Shown one piece after another: positions 9,280 to 17,715 of a stretch of 64,000 nucleotides of DNA. Each line of letters begins with the position of its first letter. Position 1 is the stretch's first letter. The DNA comes from a bacterium. Its GTDB lineage: Bacteria > UBP15 > UBA6099. The notes under the pieces were generated by a model that was not told the origin of the DNA, ran no database searches, and saw nothing but the letters and a program-made list of their open reading frames with translations. The stretch spans positions 112,558 through 176,557 of the forward strand of contig JAKQPS010000082.1 of NCBI GenBank assembly GCA_029564595.1, in the 5' to 3' direction. A program made the translations under genes and the position numbers.

Positions 9280-11793
9280 TCACTCGTCGACATGCAGCTT
9301 CTCTTCATATCGCACGCCGCTTTTATTCGAAGCAAGCTTGAATGTCGGCGCGTCAATCTCGAAACTGAACGGCAACAGCGGTTTCGGTTCAGCGGGGGAG
9401 AGCGAAGGCTCGACTCCGCAGAGCCTTATCAGGGACGCCACATATCCGGCGTGAAGATTCAGGTTCATAACCGGAAAATCGGTGGTGGGCGTGGGAATGT
9501 GGAAATATGTTTCTCTAGGTCTTTCCGCGTAGTCGGCATTGTATGAATCCGGCCCGCTCCAAATTCCGTACCAGATATCGGGATCGACCGTTGCTTTCAT
9601 AGCCATAGAGTTCTTCCTGAAAACGCGCCACGCTTTTTCCGGGTCTTTTCGTCCAATTCCCCATGCAAGGAGATAGTTTATGGCGAACCACACGCCTCCG
9701 TTCACATCCCACCCTTTGGCGAAGGTGTTGAAAAGAGCGTTTTTCGGAGGGTAGAGAACGAATTGCCCGAAAGCGGCAGGCGCGTCAAGTATGTCGAATA
9801 TGTTTTTGACAACGCTGGCGGATATGTCGTCGGGAAGGACGCCGCTGATGAGAAGCCATACGTGATGCTCTAGAAAAAGTTCGCTGTCGCCTATCGGCGC
9901 TCCTTTTCCATCGAAACCCCGAAAGAACCACTTTCCGTTGTAACAATCGAGCATCGCAATCTTCAGAGAGGCGGCCGTCTCGCGAAGTATTTTCGCTCTT
10001 GCGGGATCGAAATGATCGAGCAGATCGGCGACTCTCGGCAAAACATAAAGAGCCATTGCGGTGTTGAAAGAGCTTTCCCCGTTTTTGACGAATTTCGCCC
10101 TGTCTTTCACAAAGAAAGAAATGCCGTCGCTCCAATCGCCGTCTCCGACTCTTATCAGACCATGTTCGCCTATCCCGATTTTATTATGAATGTAATCGAC
10201 AGAGAGTTTGACGCGGTCGAGCGCGGATGATTCGCCTGACTTGCGAGGATAAAAAGGGACGACTCTGTCAAGGAAGTCGAAGTCGCGCGTAAAAAACACA
10301 TAATCCGTTATCGCCCACAGAAGAAAAAGCTGCAAGTCGCTCGGCGATGAATGTACGACTGCTCCGGCGTTACAACCATAGCCGTGCGCCGCATATTTGA
10401 TTTCTCCTTCGGAAGACACCATTCTCAGGCAATACTCCAAGAGTTCAGAGGCTCTCCGCGGAGAAAGATATATGAGGGCCTGATTGAAAAGAACTAAATC
10501 TCTTACCGCGCCGCGAAGCCCGTGAACGTATTCGTAAGCTCCGCCTTGAGGGAGATAATGATTCTCATAGTAATCATCATACAAGAGAGAGCCGCGAGTT
10601 TGACATGAATGCCAAGACAATTCTCGCGAAGCCCATTTCTCTTCGTCTGGAATATCGGGGATTGAAAACGCCGGCAGCCGAGGCGACCAGAGATCGGCGT
10701 TATACGAGAGTAGATCGCCTGATGAATCCGAAATATTTGAATATTGTTCACAAAGCTCAAGCGCCGCGTCCCGTTTTCCGTATCCGAAAAGAACGACTAA
10801 TCTTTCGGATTCGCCGGGATCAAGGGATACGTTTTGCCCGGCGCAAAGACATGGATGCTTTGAAGAGTCAGACGAGCCTCTTTTCAGTTTGTCTCTGAAA
10901 TTGCATTCAGAATCAAGCAGTTGTTTGGCGTCGGTTATGAAAAAGTCAGGCTCCCCGTGAACGACTGATATGAATAGCGGTTCAGGATAATAGTTTCTTG
11001 AAGAAACGGCGGATATTGAAGGGCGGCTGAACCTTGAATATGAAGGAATCACAGCCGCAATGTTGGAATCGAAAAAAACCGAGTCGAAATTAAAAAGACT
11101 TGAGAATCGCGCCCTGCGTTCTTCTATATCAAAAGCCTTTGTCAGTCCGAAAGCAGAAACTGCGGACATGAGAATCTTTCCAATTGCATTGTGGGCGTAA
11201 TGCTTCCTGTCGGCAGAGACACACAAAGGAGTAAAAATCATGTATTTTAAGTTTATGCCGAAAAAGGAGAGAATCGAAGAATCCGCAGGAGCGTCCCCGG
11301 CGTTGGTGACGATGATTTCGGCAAGCAGAACCGGGTCGTCTCCGAACGGGGCTATTATGCGACAATCGATTGAAAACTGCGACAAGCGGGAGATTTTTCT
11401 GAAATAGCCCGTCCCGAATATTCTTCTGTAACCCCTGTCAACTTCCCCTTTTTCATATAAGTCGCTATGCATTCCCGTCGAATCATTGACTAGCGTTATC
11501 CCGCCGCCGGGGCAAAGGCGGGACTGATTCCGATGATTCAGCCACTGCAAACCTCTGGAAGATTCTATCGCTTCGACATAACCGTAGTTAGTTGCGATTA
11601 CATTAAAACGGTCGTTGCCGAATTGATGCCAGTGCAATCTTGACGGCCCTTTGGTTGTGAAATATGAGGCGCTCGGATCGGAATCCTGATCGCAATCATA
11701 TTCGTATGCTGGCAACCCGTTTTCGTCATTAAACCAATGGCCGAAAGCGCCGTCAGGGAATAACTTGATTTGTTTCTCAGTTCTTTTTTTCAT
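9280..11793 (-). CDS. GH94-like glycoside phosphorylase (cellobiose phosphorylase family, 837 aa)
   Basis: Expected to phosphorolyse a beta-glycoside with inorganic phosphate, releasing a sugar 1-phosphate. The order is N-terminal beta-sandwich (1 to about 290), linker, (alpha/alpha)6 barrel, and C-terminal cap. The catalytic motif GDGDWSDG lies at about residues 550-557, where the second Asp of WSDG matches the general acid of GH94. YVHGLRGAVRDLV and DVNGGVWFAINY further support the family. No signal peptide is visible, so it is cytoplasmic. A TTG at 11820 would extend it by nine residues; ATG 11793 is preferred. It is 34 bases after the Nudix gene and is followed by a kinase and nucleotidyltransferase that both act on sugar 1-phosphate chemistry. 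Which disaccharide it uses is unknown. Confidence 0.82.
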   Translation of the reverse strand: MKKRTEKQIKLFPDGAFGHWFNDENGLPAYEYDCDQDSDPSASYFTTKGPSRLHWHQFGNDRFNVIATNYGYVEAIESSRGLQWLNHRNQSRLCPGGGITLVNDSTGMHSDLYEKGEVDRGYRRIFGTGYFRKISRLSQFSIDCRIIAPFGDDPVLLAEIIVTNAGDAPADSSILSFFGINLKYMIFTPLCVSADRKHYAHNAIGKILMSAVSAFGLTKAFDIEERRARFSSLFNFDSVFFDSNIAAVIPSYSRFSRPSISAVSSRNYYPEPLFISVVHGEPDFFITDAKQLLDSECNFRDKLKRGSSDSSKHPCLCAGQNVSLDPGESERLVVLFGYGKRDAALELCEQYSNISDSSGDLLSYNADLWSPRLPAFSIPDIPDEEKWASRELSWHSCQTRGSLLYDDYYENHYLPQGGAYEYVHGLRGAVRDLVLFNQALIYLSPRRASELLEYCLRMVSSEGEIKYAAHGYGCNAGAVVHSSPSDLQLFLLWAITDYVFFTRDFDFLDRVVPFYPRKSGESSALDRVKLSVDYIHNKIGIGEHGLIRVGDGDWSDGISFFVKDRAKFVKNGESSFNTAMALYVLPRVADLLDHFDPARAKILRETAASLKIAMLDCYNGKWFFRGFDGKGAPIGDSELFLEHHVWLLISGVLPDDISASVVKNIFDILDAPAAFGQFVLYPPKNALFNTFAKGWDVNGGVWFAINYLLAWGIGRKDPEKAWRVFRKNSMAMKATVDPDIWYGIWSGPDSYNADYAERPRETYFHIPTPTTDFPVMNLNLHAGYVASLIRLCGVEPSLSPAEPKPLLPFSFEIDAPTFKLASNKSGVRYEEKLHVDE

Positions 11794-11827
11794 GCGGGGT
11801 TCCCAACACAAGAATGTCAAAACCGGA

Positions 11828-12244
11828 TCAAAGCATCCCGATTTTTTTCGCCGCGTCTATTGCGTCGTTAAGGATAAAGGCGTGGTCAAAAGCAAGTTCG
11901 GGGTCGTCTTCAGGCCCCAGAATTCGCACATCGTCGGCGTCGTCGGCAGCTTTCATTTCCCCGCCGGTTGGGATCGCAAGATAGACGACGGTTACGGTAT
12001 GGCCTCTGGGGTCTCTGTTAGGGTCTGAATAGACGCCGAGCAGAGCGGCAAGGTCAACCTCTAGGCCGGTTTCTTCAAGAGCTTCTCTTCGCGCCGCGTC
12101 CTCGACTTTTTCCCCGATTTCGACAAAACCGCCGGGCAAAGCCCACATTCCTTTGTAAGGTTCGCGGCCCCTTTTGATCAACACGATTTTTCCTTCTTTG
12201 ATAATTACGACGTCTGCGGTCAAAGACGGGCTTTTTGGTTTCAT
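11828..12244 (-). CDS. Nudix hydrolase (138 aa)
   Basis: Hydrolyses a nucleoside diphosphate linked to another group. The complete Nudix box runs from GFVEIGEKVEDAARRE through EETGL, about residues 39-61, with the metal-binding REALEE core intact. YKGMWALPGG just before it is typical of the ADP-ribose pyrophosphatase/MutT-like subgroup. The start chosen is ATG 12244 (MKPKSPSLTADVV); a GTG at 12262 adds six residues but leaves the family start the same. It is the first gene of a leftward run leading into the GH94-like, kinase and nucleotidyltransferase genes, so an NDP-sugar substrate is conceivable, though this is inference only. Confidence 0.88.
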   Translation of the reverse strand: MKPKSPSLTADVVIIKEGKIVLIKRGREPYKGMWALPGGFVEIGEKVEDAARREALEETGLEVDLAALLGVYSDPNRDPRGHTVTVVYLAIPTGGEMKAADDADDVRILGPEDDPELAFDHAFILNDAIDAAKKIGML

Positions 12245-12293
12245 ATCTCTTTCGCCTTCCACATTGTCTATTATAATAAGTCAGGATTGAATT

Positions 12294-13424
12294 ATGACGC
12301 GGCGAATTGGCAATTTCAACTGTGTGGCGGTGTGCGCCTTAACATTGTGTCTTTTATGTTCTGCCGCCGGCGCTGCATCGGCGGCGGAGTTCAGAACCCT
12401 CGAAAAGTGGGATAGAAGTCTATCAACAGGCGTATCATACACTCAGTATAGAATGACGATAAACGGTTTGCCTCTCAGAGCGCACGTGTTGTCCGTCTCT
12501 CTGGCGCATCCTGACGTTTATGTCAGACCGATGCTCGCCAACAACCGATTGGACTCGCTTGAAACGGTGCCTTCAATGGCGAGGCGAGAGGGAGCGCGGG
12601 CGGCAATCAACGGTTCTTTCTTCAACAGGAGCTCCAAAGACCCTTTCCCCGTAGGTTTCATTATGATAGACGGAAGAACGTTGTATTTTTCTCATTTGCA
12701 CAGGAGCGCTTTCGGCTTGACGGACAAGAATATTCCTTTGTTCGGATATCCGAAGACTCAAGGGATTGTGTATGTCGAGAAGACCGGAGAATATTTTTAT
12801 CTTTGGGGGATGAACCGAAGGAGAAGAGAAAACGAAGCGCTTGCGTACACTCCGGAATTCGGAACGACTACCGGAACAAACGAATTCGGCGTCGAAACGG
12901 TTGTTTCAGGCTCAAAGGTGGTCGCCATAAACAACGGGAATTCACAGATTCCTTCGGACGGTTTCGTGGTTTCGCTGCATGGAGACAGCAAGCGTCTAGC
13001 CCCAAAATTCCAAGTGGGGGATCGCGTTTCGCTGTTTTTTCTGGTGGAGCCTTCTTGGTTAAAAGTGAATAACGCGTTGACGGGAGGGCCTTTGCTCGTA
13101 CGCGGCGGGCGGCCGGTTGTAGACGAATCTACTGATGAAAAACTCCGACAAGGCACATCGAGCCGGATTCCTATTACAGCAGTCGGCAGCACGGCGGACG
13201 GCTATCTTCTTCTTGTGGTTGTTGACGGCAGACAGAAGAAATACAGCGTCGGTGTCACCTATTCTGAAATGGCTGATTTTATGAGGTCAATTGGAGCCGT
13301 CAACGCGATCGGCATGGATGGGGGCGGCTCAAGCGTCATGGTGATTGACGGCGAAATTAAGAATAGACCGAGCGACGGCTCAAGCAGGCCGGTCGCGAAC
13401 GGCATTGGTGTTTTTTTTAGGTAA
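12294..13424 (+). CDS. Exported phosphodiester glycosidase family protein (NAGPA/DUF2233-like, 376 aa)
   Basis: Relative of the N-acetylglucosamine-1-phosphodiester alpha-N-acetylglucosaminidase domain, which removes a sugar from a phosphodiester. Residues 1-31 are a signal peptide (hydrophobic CVAVCALTLCLLCSAAGAA, then ASA-A). AAINGSFFN (103-111) and GMDGGGSSVMV (340-350), followed by RPVANGIGVFF at the C-terminus, are the conserved family motifs. It is divergent from the Nudix gene (about 50 bases between starts) and is followed 18 bases later by a flavin reductase-like gene. In bacteria such proteins often act on cell-wall or exopolysaccharide material; the precise substrate is unknown. 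Confidence 0.85.
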   Translation: MTRRIGNFNCVAVCALTLCLLCSAAGAASAAEFRTLEKWDRSLSTGVSYTQYRMTINGLPLRAHVLSVSLAHPDVYVRPMLANNRLDSLETVPSMARREGARAAINGSFFNRSSKDPFPVGFIMIDGRTLYFSHLHRSAFGLTDKNIPLFGYPKTQGIVYVEKTGEYFYLWGMNRRRRENEALAYTPEFGTTTGTNEFGVETVVSGSKVVAINNGNSQIPSDGFVVSLHGDSKRLAPKFQVGDRVSLFFLVEPSWLKVNNALTGGPLLVRGGRPVVDESTDEKLRQGTSSRIPITAVGSTADGYLLLVVVDGRQKKYSVGVTYSEMADFMRSIGAVNAIGMDGGGSSVMVIDGEIKNRPSDGSSRPVANGIGVFFR

Positions 13425-13442
13425 AAAAACGGAGGGCGGACT

Positions 13443-13907
13443 ATGGGCAATGTTTTGACCAAATTCACATACGGTATGTACGTCGTCGGAGTCAGGGCTG
13501 GGGATGTCAGAAACGGAATGGCCGCTTCATGGGCGGCTCAGGTTTCATTCGAGCCTAAACGCGCTATGGTGGCGGTTAAAAAAACGCGATTCACTCACAG
13601 CCTTCTGGATTCGGCGGGCGCTTTCACGATAAGCGTGTTGAGAAGAGATCAGGCGGACATCCTCGAAAGATTCAAAGGCGAGAAAGAAGTCACTGAAACA
13701 ACCATTGGCGGAGTTCCTGTGATCTCGGCTGAGAACGGAGCCCCGGCGCTGGCCGATTGTCTCGGATACATCGAATTGGAGAAGGTTCACGCGTTTGACG
13801 CCGGAGACCACACGCTTTTTGTAGGCGAAGTGACGCGCATGAAAACTATTTCTGAAGGCGGCCCGTTGACAAGCTCGGATTTGAATGGGCATTTCTATGG
13901 AGGATGA
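13443..13907 (+). CDS. Flavin reductase-like FMN-binding split-barrel protein (154 aa)
   Basis: Small FMN-binding split-barrel protein that probably reduces or carries flavin. The start KFTYGMYVVGVRAGD and the core MAASWAAQVSFEP (about 27-39) match the flavin_reduct family, where the pattern N/A-x-x-x-x-x-W-x-x-x-x-S-x-x-P contacts FMN. AVKKTRFTHSLL and FTISVLRRDQ continue the barrel, and HTLFVGEV near the C-terminus is the last conserved strand. GGAGG seven to eight bases before ATG 13443 fixes the start. It sits 18 bases after the phosphodiester glycosidase and may be co-transcribed, although no functional link is evident. The partner and electron donor are unknown. Confidence 0.8.
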   Translation: MGNVLTKFTYGMYVVGVRAGDVRNGMAASWAAQVSFEPKRAMVAVKKTRFTHSLLDSAGAFTISVLRRDQADILERFKGEKEVTETTIGGVPVISAENGAPALADCLGYIELEKVHAFDAGDHTLFVGEVTRMKTISEGGPLTSSDLNGHFYGG

Positions 13908-14002
13908 TTAAGCCGGATTTTTCTTGCGTTAGATGCGGATTAGCGGTTCGGACATGCATGAAATAAGACTATAACGAAAGCATCGCGGTCAACAGCCTTG
14001 TG

Positions 14003-14311
14003 TCAATCTGAGAATTTGTTCTTCATGGCGTCCCTGATATCCTGAGAGCTGAACCTTTCGTCTTTTTGTTTCGCTCCTTGAGGGTCGTCCGGATTAAAAT
14101 CGGATCGCGGGGCTTCTCTGTTTCGCCTGATTTTATTCACAATATCGACAGCGTCTCCGTATTTTTTGCGGACGCTCTTCTTGAATTCCTCAATGTTCAA
14201 TCCGGTTTCGCGGAACTTTTTCTTCTTGTTTTCCGTCGTCAACATATACCCTTCGATTACTCGTTCCTCCTGATCGTAATATTCCATGACGATCTGCGGT
14301 TTTTGTTCCAT
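14003..14311 (-). CDS. Hypothetical protein, charged and alpha-helical (102 aa)
   Basis: No family recognised. The start is set at ATG 14311 because GGAGGG lies nine bases upstream; the frame is open further to 14392 but without a ribosome site. The protein begins MEQKPQIVMEYYDQEERVIEGY and is rich in Lys, Arg, Glu and Asp. A basic helix (EEFKKSVRKKYGDAVDIVNKIRRNR) occupies the middle and an Asp/Gln-rich tail ends in FSSQDIRDAMKNKFSD. There is no signal peptide or membrane segment. It is convergent with the flavin reductase gene and divergent from radC. It could be a small nucleic-acid- or partner-binding protein, but this is not supported directly. Confidence 0.6.
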   Translation of the reverse strand: MEQKPQIVMEYYDQEERVIEGYMLTTENKKKKFRETGLNIEEFKKSVRKKYGDAVDIVNKIRRNREAPRSDFNPDDPQGAKQKDERFSSQDIRDAMKNKFSD

Positions 14312-14513
14312 CAGGATTGTCCCTCCGCTCTGACCTCGCAAAAGAGCGCGGTCTTTTGTGTGCGACATCAATATAACATTAATCAACTTCATCCCGCCAC
14401 ATTTTGCGCTAAACAGTCGCCGTATGTTGTGTCTGAGGAATCGAGTATATAATACCGTTTGTCAAGAAGAGATATATTGAGGAAACAAGACGCAATCGAG
14501 AGGATCGTCAAAG

Positions 14514-15200
14514 ATGTCCACTTATAAAATGAAGGATCTGCCCGACCATGAACGGCCGAGAGAAAGAATGGTGGCCAACGGGCCGGGCGGGCTGTCTAAC
14601 GCCGAGCTTTTAGCGATTGTGCTGACGAGCGGGACCAGAGAAGAGACAGCAGTGGAGTTGGCTGCCGCTCTTCTAGCTGAACACGGCTCGTTGGAAAAAG
14701 TCGCCACCGCGAGCGTGGGCGAACTTATGAGCAGAAAGGGCGTGGGTCACGCGAAAGCATGTCAGATCGCGGCCGCTTTCGAGTTGGGCAGAAGGGTGGC
14801 GTCTCACAGAGATGGTCGAAGACCGGCGATAAACAGTCCCGAAGCTCTGGTTGAAATAGTGCAAGCGGAGATGGGGTCTCTGAATCATGAGATATTCAGA
14901 GTGGCTATGCTCAATTCCAAGAATGAACTGCTTAGAGTCGTAACGGTATCCGAAGGAACTCTTTCGGGGTCTCTTGTGCATCCGCGTGAGACATTCCGCT
15001 CCGCCATCGTCGAAGGTTGTTACAGCGTCATACTTCTGCACAATCATCCAAGCGGCGACCCGGAACCGAGCGGGGAAGACATAAAAGTGACGAGACAACT
15101 TGTAGAAGCCGGAAGAACCTTAGGAATAAATGTGTTGGACCACATCATTATCGCGCGCAACTGCTTCAAAAGCCTGAAAGATGCCGGCGTGATATCATAA
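14514..15200 (+). CDS. radC: RadC-like JAB/MPN domain protein (228 aa)
   Basis: UPF0758/RadC family. The N-terminal part is a helix-hairpin-helix region (about 55-85, including RKGVGHAKACQI) after the family opening PDHERPRERM. The C-terminal JAB domain keeps the metal motif HNHPSGDPEPSGED (176-189), with His176, His178 and Asp189 as likely zinc ligands, and an upstream Glu in the strand VVTVSEGTLSG. Length is normal for the family. A perfect -10 hexamer TATAAT lies at 14448-14453 without a clear -35. RadC has long been annotated as DNA repair, but its biochemical role is unsettled. The stop is 12 bases from the stop of prs, so the two genes converge. Confidence 0.92.
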   Translation: MSTYKMKDLPDHERPRERMVANGPGGLSNAELLAIVLTSGTREETAVELAAALLAEHGSLEKVATASVGELMSRKGVGHAKACQIAAAFELGRRVASHRDGRRPAINSPEALVEIVQAEMGSLNHEIFRVAMLNSKNELLRVVTVSEGTLSGSLVHPRETFRSAIVEGCYSVILLHNHPSGDPEPSGEDIKVTRQLVEAGRTLGINVLDHIIIARNCFKSLKDAGVIS

Positions 15201-15212
15201 GCTGAAAATATT

Positions 15213-16223
15213 TCACTCAAGCAAAACTTTTATCGATAGATTCTGATGGCAAATTTTTATCGCTTCGGCGTACAGCCCAGCGGATGTTACAACATGCATC
15301 GGAAATCCAAATTTTGATGTGTCATGCGTTACTGTGTCTGAACATATCAAACCTTTGATCCATCCCTGCTCATACATTTTCGCAAGCCGTTCAGGGCCGG
15401 AACCTGAAAGTATCGGGTGTGTGCAAACAAGCAGAATGTCTCCGGCTTTGTGAGTTTCTTTGAGTTCTCTGACTCCGCTGTATACAGTGCCTGCGGTGTC
15501 TATCATGTCATCGACTATAATAATGTTTCTTCCCTCTGCTTTGCCCAGAATCACAGTTTCTTCAATTTTCCTGTTTCCGGCCACAGAGTAATCCTTGAAT
15601 TTCTCGGCGGCTATCAATTCACACCCGCATTTTTGAGCGTAAAACTTTGCTCTTTGCAATCCGCCAAGATCGACGGATGCAAATGCAAGATTGTCGGTGT
15701 TCTTCATCGTTTCAGGATACAAGTCATATAAAGCTCTTATTAAATGTCTGGAAAAGTACAGGCTCTCGAATTTGACGCCGCTGAAACAACCGTGAGTCGC
15801 GTCGGAATGAACATCTAGAGTCATTACAAGATTCGCTCCGGCCACGCCGAGAGTGTCGGCCACCAGACGGATGGAAAGAGGCTCCCTGTCTTTTCTCTTA
15901 TGCTGTCTCGCCCTGAAAAAATTCGGCATTATTACAGTGACATATCCGTTGAACCCGTTGCTTCTGCGTATCGCGTCTACCGTTTCGGCAAGTTCCCAGA
16001 AGTTGTCGGCGGGGGATCTGTCGGACAATGGGTCGTCTATCAGTTGCACGACATAAGTGTCCGCGCCTCGAACGCTGTCTCCGATAATTGTGGTGAATTC
16101 GTTGTTGGAGAACATTTTTATTTCGGTGGACGCGAGATTCGTATCGAGTATCTTGGCGATTTTTTCCGCCAAAGGCCTTCCGCTTCGGCATGAAAACAAT
16201 ACTAATTTTCTGCTTAATTCCAT
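15213..16223 (-). CDS. prs: Ribose-phosphate pyrophosphokinase (PRPP synthetase, 336 aa)
   Basis: Makes 5-phosphoribosyl 1-diphosphate from ribose 5-phosphate and ATP. The N-terminal domain has FSNNEFTTIIGDSVRG (38-53), the counterpart of the F-x-D/N-G-E region. ARQHKRKDREPLS (105-117) is the flexible loop, with two changes from the usual ARQDRK. LDVHSDATHGCF (136-147) is the metal-binding segment and IIIVDDMIDTAGTV (234-247) is the PRPP loop. It is about 20 residues longer than typical class I enzymes and its C-terminal part is divergent, so it is a distant member. GAGG lies eight bases before the ATG, and a promoter with TTGCGC and TATAAT 17 bases apart lies upstream. Confidence 0.9.
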   Translation of the reverse strand: MELSRKLVLFSCRSGRPLAEKIAKILDTNLASTEIKMFSNNEFTTIIGDSVRGADTYVVQLIDDPLSDRSPADNFWELAETVDAIRRSNGFNGYVTVIMPNFFRARQHKRKDREPLSIRLVADTLGVAGANLVMTLDVHSDATHGCFSGVKFESLYFSRHLIRALYDLYPETMKNTDNLAFASVDLGGLQRAKFYAQKCGCELIAAEKFKDYSVAGNRKIEETVILGKAEGRNIIIVDDMIDTAGTVYSGVRELKETHKAGDILLVCTHPILSGSGPERLAKMYEQGWIKGLICSDTVTHDTSKFGFPMHVVTSAGLYAEAIKICHQNLSIKVLLE

Positions 16224-16259
16224 GGTGGAAACCTCATTTCAATGTGTCAAAGCAAACTG

Positions 16260-16288
16260 ATTATAAGACTTCAAAGAGACGCGCGCAA
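16260..16288 (-). promoter_or_regulatory. Predicted sigma70-type promoter of prs
   Basis: On the minus strand TTGCGC (16283-16288) and a perfect TATAAT (16260-16265) are separated by exactly 17 bases, about 37 bases upstream of the prs start codon. Seen by eye; no transcription evidence. Confidence 0.5.
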
Positions 16289-16343
16289 GCGAGTTCCCGA
16301 ACAATGCGAAACGATACAAAAAATTATGCGACTGTGAATATTA

Positions 16344-17228
16344 TTAGGCGTTTATCAGCGCGCCGGCGGGGATTTTGTGCGACTTAAGATTGAGCTTTTC
16401 CACCTCGGCTCCGAGAGCGAAAGCCACTAATTCGGCAATGTGAAAAACAGGGAACGTCCTAAGACCCGTTTTCTTTCTTTTTATGAGAGCTTGACCGGAG
16501 TCGAATTGAGAAAAGCATGTGGGGCAGCATACAGCCAACGCGTCAATTTCAGCCTCGTTCATCCAATTGATTTTTTCAGCGGCGATTTCAAGCGACTCTT
16601 CGGTCAATCCGTTATTGATGCCGAGCGCGGCCCCGCAACAAAGGTCCTGTCGGTTGTATTCAACCGGCTCCGCTCCCAAAGCCTCGATAATAAGTTCCAT
16701 AGAGTATGGCAAGGAATACCCGAGATCAAGTTTCTCATCCAGCATGATGTCGGAAGGGCGGAAATAGTGACAACCGTAATGAGTCGCTATTTTCATTCCG
16801 GTGAGAGGTCTTTTAAGTCGTTTTTGAATGAGGTCTAAGATGTCATTTCTCGCCAGCAGTTCGGGAAGCTGCAAAATCTTCATGGAGCCTTTGAACTCTT
16901 TTCCGTGGCTTGCGAGTATGTCGTGAACGAAAAGCCTTTTCTTTTCATCCATCGAAAGTATATGGTTCGTCTCCCGCAAAGTGTTGGCGCAACCTGAACA
17001 CAGTGTCGCGATATCCAGATTCTTTTCTTCAGCCAGACAAAGGTTGCGCGCGGCAAGCGCGAGCCATGCGTCGAAGTGAACGGTTTTCAGTCCGGTGGGG
17101 GCCGGGCAGCAGCCGAATTTGACATCCTCAAGCTCTATGTCCAACGCTCGCGCCAGTTCCCGCATAGCCGCTTCCATGCCGGGATATTTAATAGGAATCA
17201 CGCAACCTGTGAATAGCGATATTTTCAT
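16344..17228 (-). CDS. hdrB: Heterodisulfide reductase subunit B-like protein (HdrB, 294 aa)
   Basis: Catalytic-type subunit of an Hdr-like complex that reduces a disulfide or similar acceptor with two noncubane [4Fe-4S] clusters. Both CCG motifs are complete: Cys9, Cys40-Cys41, Cys77 and Cys80; and Cys153, Cys197-Cys198, Cys235 and Cys238. Length fits HdrB. Its start overlaps the stop of hdrC by four bases, and it is last of the seven-gene kor-hdr operon. In methanogens the substrate is CoM-S-S-CoB; in bacteria the natural acceptor of these Hdr-like proteins is generally unknown, so only the cofactor chemistry is well supported. Confidence 0.92.
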   Translation of the reverse strand: MKISLFTGCVIPIKYPGMEAAMRELARALDIELEDVKFGCCPAPTGLKTVHFDAWLALAARNLCLAEEKNLDIATLCSGCANTLRETNHILSMDEKKRLFVHDILASHGKEFKGSMKILQLPELLARNDILDLIQKRLKRPLTGMKIATHYGCHYFRPSDIMLDEKLDLGYSLPYSMELIIEALGAEPVEYNRQDLCCGAALGINNGLTEESLEIAAEKINWMNEAEIDALAVCCPTCFSQFDSGQALIKRKKTGLRTFPVFHIAELVAFALGAEVEKLNLKSHKIPAGALINA

Positions 17229-17692
17229 TTCAAATCCAGAATTTCGTCCAGTCCGGCTTCTTTGAAAATCTTCCTGATTTCCGCCGTGTCGGGACGTTTT
17301 AAGGGAGCAAGGCCGAGTTCAGTTCTTACTCTGTCTGATCGCGGCGTGGCTTGAATCGACCATCCGGTTTCCGCCATCAATGTCATCGCTGCCTTCATAG
17401 TGTCGGGCAGATTTCCCTTTTTTGCCGCAAGATTCTGTATGTGCGTCAGAAGTCCGCTTATCGTTATGTTGTGCGGACATCTTTCTTGGCAGGCGTGGCA
17501 TGTCGCGCAGTTCCAAATCTCCTTCATGCCCAGAACTTCGTCCTCTTCGCCGTAAAGGATGTATCTGAGAATGATTTCGCGCGGATTGAATCCTTCCACG
17601 ACGCGGGCAACAGGACAACTGCCTGTGCATATGGCGCACTGAAGGCATTTATAGAACTCTTCTTTTTCAAAAAGATCGAGCGCTTTTCCCAT
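17225..17692 (-). CDS. hdrC: Heterodisulfide reductase subunit C-like ferredoxin protein (HdrC, 155 aa)
   Basis: Iron-sulfur relay between HdrA and HdrB. Two [4Fe-4S] motifs are visible: C-x2-C-x2-C-x3-CP at Cys16, 19, 22 and 26 (CLQCAICTGSCPVA) and again at Cys62, 65, 68 and 72 (CATCHACQERCPHN). The region between them (GFNPREIILRYILYGEED) is typical HdrC. Helices occupy the C-terminal third. It lies 23 bases after hdrA and overlaps hdrB, so co-translation is likely. Confidence 0.93.
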   Translation of the reverse strand: MGKALDLFEKEEFYKCLQCAICTGSCPVARVVEGFNPREIILRYILYGEEDEVLGMKEIWNCATCHACQERCPHNITISGLLTHIQNLAAKKGNLPDTMKAAMTLMAETGWSIQATPRSDRVRTELGLAPLKRPDTAEIRKIFKEAGLDEILDLK

Positions 17693-17715
17693 ATCTCAGT
17701 CCGCCGCGCGTCTTA

